Shown: positions 60,601-64,000 of the stretch, in pieces
Layout: the number at the start of each line of letters is the position of its first letter
Position numbering within the stretch: position 1 is the first letter of the stretch
Assembly: GCA_036583965.1 (NCBI GenBank)
Contig: JAZBQD010000013.1
Location: forward strand, 13,726,618-13,790,617
Direction: 5' to 3'
Origin: Prunella strophiata
Lineage: Eukaryota > Chordata > Aves > Passeriformes > Prunellidae
DNA: 64,000 nt
Notes under the pieces: generated by a model
The model's input: only the letters and a program-made list of their open reading frames with translations
Databases searched by the model: none
What the model was told of the DNA's origin: nothing
Translations under genes and position numbers: made by a program

Positions 60601-63189
60601 TCTCTAATGAAAATGAACCTGCTTCTTTCTGGAGCTATTTTTTAACCTTTCTGTGCTCTCCTTTATTACCATGATTTACAACAATATTGTGAGTGTTATT
60701 AATCCAGACTGCAGTCAGTGGGTGTTTGGCATGGGTTTACACTGCAGTGCTGCATCTTAAATTGTTCTGGCTTCCAAACTGGAAGAGTTTTGGCTTGCAG
60801 CTCCTCACCACTGCCCAGCATTCACCAGCAGACACAGCACCCACAGGCACCCAGCCCAAAGAGCAGGGAAAAGGGGGAATGTCAGACATTGAGGTTTTGA
60901 ACCTGAGGAAGGTGTGAAAGCACAGCCCCTAGAGGGTATGTGGTCAGTGGGGCTGAGCAAGGTGCTTTGTGCTCAGGGGTCCTGGAGCTCAGGCCTCAGC
61001 ACTGACCCCTGATGCTGTGCTCAGTGCCAGGGGGGTGTCATGGGTGGAACTTCTCTGTTAGGGTGGGAATTCTGTAAAATTAAAGACACCTGGAGCTGTG
61101 CATGTGTGTTTAGGGAGTCTATAATTTTAACTCAAGGCTTGCAGATGGTTTCTGTTGCCACAATTGCAGCTTTCCTGGAGCAGTTTGGAAAGATCTGACT
61201 TTAATGCTGCTAAGCACCCAAACCCAGAGAGAAGAGCTGTTGCTCTTTTAGCAGTGCCCTGTACCTGCCTGTGCTGTAGGCAGGTGAGCTGAAATGGACC
61301 AAAGGAACAAGCTGAAGCAAGACAAGCAGCAAGGGACAGACCATAAGTGAGGGTGTGACAGAGGACAGGGCCTGACAGCCCTCACTGACATCTGCAAGTG
61401 CTCCCATGTTGGCTTGGCAGCTGTTGCATGAAGCCCCTTGTTCAGTCAGGAAACAAGATGGGATCCTGTTAAGAGAATGGCATTTTTATTCAAATGGATG
61501 TGGACTTAGGAGCAGAAAAATAGCAAGATCCTCTGATGTTCTACATATTTGAAAGCAGTAATTTTTTTTGCTGTGTGCCATAATTAAAAAAGAAAGCAGC
61601 AGGACAATTTCCTCATCCATTCCCTCCTCCTTTTTCCTCTCTCTTATAGAAATGATATGTGGTAGAGCAGCCAAGATATTTTTCAGTCTGGTGCTCATGG
61701 GTCTTTTCATTACTTTTTTGTTCTCACACTGCTTGCCCAGTACAGCAGCTGTTAAATAGACAACTCTGAGAACTGGGGAAGGATATTGGTGAAATATTTG
61801 ATTAACACTATTTTTGCAGGAAATTGATATGTCAACTATTTTTAGCCTCAGGCAAAGGAATAATCAAACGCAATCCATGTGGCAACCTTCTCCAATTTCA
61901 GATGACTTTATAACCTCTGATATTTCACTCGTTTTTAATTTTATATTGCAGTCTGTCACAGTTTCCCACCCTTTGTGATTTCATGCAGTTTTTTTAACTG
62001 TATGATTGTCCCATTAGGAAATACCTTCGGCAGACTTTCCTGTTGGAAAGTGTTGTGTTCATTGCTTCAGAAAGTGTGTGTTGGCACAGCTCTGTTCACA
62101 ACAATGAAACAACTGAAAGTCTGGCTTTTATCCATAAAACACTCTAATTCCCTATTCATAACCTAAATTCCTTTTTGTGCAATTTGCAATTTTTTTTTCA
62201 TTACATATGCTAGTTACATCTTAGGGTGAATCAGTCAAATGGACTCTAAATTAAAACAGTTGGCTGATCTAAGCCCCAAATCTGTTGCAATGCAGTTTTC
62301 TCACAGCTTGGAAGAAAACAGCCAATATAGCCACCATAGACAGGGGTGATTATTCTTTCTGTCTGTCTTTTTCCAGGTAACTGAGTAGATGAATGTACCC
62401 TAAAGTTTTAATCTTCTAGGTAATTAGGAGAAATAGATGGAAAGGAAAGTCAATAAACGGTGTGAACCTGAATAGGTCACGCTGACAGTCAGGATGTCAC
62501 TGTGAGGACAGGAAATCCTTAAATTAGATGCATCATTTTAGTCTCTGATTTAATCCATAAACCAGAATCAAAATTTGTTTTGTACCATATGCACACAAGT
62601 GAGGAAACAGAGGCAAGTGGGCTCCAAATTGAACTTAATGGGGTTAATTGTCAAATGCTTTGGATGAGAGGAAGCCCAACACGTTGGGCTTGGAGCTGCT
62701 GAGTTTGGGTCAGTGACAGCCCTGACCCAGAGGTTCATCCTTGTCACACTGGAGAAAGAAGGTGCACGCCCTCCACTCCTGGTGGCCACCACCATGTGCC
62801 TAAATATTTGCTTTTTAAATCCAGGGGAGGAGAGGAGAGACAAGCTAATCTCATAAAGGTTCACCCCACCCTCTGCTTGGCTTCTCTTCCTTGGCAAGCC
62901 TTCCAGCAGCAGCTGGCTGCCTGTTTTTCTTCTGCAATTGTGTTCCTGACATTTCCTGAAGTAGGTTTTCCTGAAGGTTTCCAGCAGTCCTTTCAGCCCA
63001 CACCCCCTTTTCTGGCCTCCTCTTCCCCTCAGCATGGCTTGTGCCTGCTCCCAGCAGGGCTGGGCTCCCATCACACATCCCTGCACATCCCCTGGCAGCA
63101 TCCTCTCTGTTTCTGGGGTGTCTGCCTGGCTCACTGGGAGTGCTGGGCAGTGCTGGGCTGCTGCAGCAAACACAGACAGGCAGGCAAGC
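57606..63189 (+). other. Unique intron stretch
   Basis: About 5.6 kb of unique sequence. A possible unrecognised exon with good splice consensus at 58112-58188 is discussed in the findings. No known gene, RNA or array was seen. Confidence 0.5.
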
Positions 63190-63275
63190 ACAGAGTTATT
63201 TAGGCTGGAAAAGACCCTCAGAGATGGGGTCCAGCCATCCTTCCCCAGGGCACAGGCTCCATCAGACAGGCACTG
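63190..63275 (-). mobile_element. CR1 LINE 3' fragment, antisense
   Basis: TTATTTAGGCTGGAAAAGAC followed by CCTCAGAGATGGGGTCCAGCCATCC is the reverse complement of the avian CR1 3' end. It is short and 5'-truncated. Recognised from the family pattern, not by a search. Confidence 0.65.
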
Positions 63276-64000
63276 ACTTTGCCCTGTCTCTGGTGCCAGG
63301 GGGTTGCTTTCCTCTTTCAGTAATTATTTTTGGAGAAGCTGCATGCAGCTCTCTCTGTGCAGGAGTGATTTGGAGAATTTGGATTAGGGAGAGCACATGC
63401 ACAGATCCTGGATTACTCAGATTGCTGCTTTCCCTCCCCTGAAAGCTTCATAAACTGTCCTTTCACAGGCTTTTAATAAACACTCAAGTGACTTAATCTT
63501 TTAGTGTAAAGGCCTACTTGTATTTTAAGCTTTCTGTTATCAGTGTCATTAAATCAATATCCTCAGTTCTACAGGATCCAAGTCACACACAAGCTGTCAC
63601 ACACAGTTTAACTTTAAAAGTGCAATATTGAGGTACAGTCAGTTCCTTTTTCATAGATTAGAGAGTACTTTGAAGTAGAGCTGTTGAAGATCAGAGGGAG
63701 TTTATTCCTCTGCAGCCAGTTTCCTAGGTGTTGGGGGCTCTCTATCCTAATGACAATTCTGCTGCAGAACTTCAGTGAAGTCTCAGAAGATGAGTATTTA
63801 TGAAGTTACCATAGATGGCATTGGAAAGCCTTGTGGAGATTATATAATGGGTGATAAAACGTGGGACAGATTCTTTAAGAGAAATAAGAAGGCAAATTAG
63901 GATAGACCCTTCTTTTCCATGCCTTAATCTATTTATCTATTTTTCATTATTATTATTGACTTATTCTTTCTCCATCTGAGTACGTAGACAGCTCTGGACA
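63276..64000 (+). other. Intron sequence to the window end
   Basis: Unique AT-rich sequence, no exon or repeat array recognised. The window ends inside the presumed intron. Confidence 0.5.

Overview
The window looks like intronic and exonic DNA from a bird genome, probably a songbird or another GC-rich avian lineage. Three things suggest this: CR1-type LINE 3' ends with no mammalian SINEs, exons very close to those of other land vertebrates, and very heavy intronic minisatellite content. One protein-coding gene is recognisable. It lies on the + strand and is the 5'/middle part of ADGRD1 (GPR133), an adhesion G-protein-coupled receptor. Ten exons were placed between 1862 and 20923 from protein similarity, consensus splice sites and matching reading phases. 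They encode part of the extracellular pentraxin/laminin-G-like (PTX) domain, the linker, and the first part of the GAIN domain. The signal-peptide exons lie upstream of the window. The GPS cleavage site and the seven membrane helices are not seen and must lie downstream.

Layout: 1-1861 is intron. Exons at 1862, 4241 and 5754 carry the first part of the PTX domain. The exon that should carry the second half of that domain was not found between 5851 and 10512. That interval holds a 1.6-kb GGGTCA-rich minisatellite. Exons at 10513, 11726, 13697, 14546, 15747, 17509 and 20782 follow, with intron phases that agree at every junction except across the missing exon. The acceptor of exon 11726 is the last unit of a 51-bp tandem array. 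From 20924 to 64000 no exon of this gene could be recognised. I read it as a single very long intron, possibly with unrecognised non-coding transcripts.

That long intron is dominated by tandem arrays. They are a 7-bp (CACAGGG/TACAGGG) array at 26.5-29.15 kb, a 17-bp array at 29.56-30.98 kb, a 20-bp array at 34.2-34.7 kb, a 38-bp array leading into an 18-bp array at 35.5-38.7 kb, a 30/38-bp array at 54.3-55.15 kb and an 11/22-bp array at 57.3-57.6 kb. Together with the arrays inside the earlier introns, about 12 kb (nearly a fifth) of the window is tandem repeat. The very long open frames inside these arrays, up to about 1000 codons and often open in several frames on both strands, are consequences of stop-free short units and not genes. 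Three quieter stretches (about 12.34-12.66, 47.77-48.56 and 56.28-56.90 kb) look like candidate conserved regulatory DNA. No tRNA, rRNA, promoter, CRISPR or intact mobile element was found.
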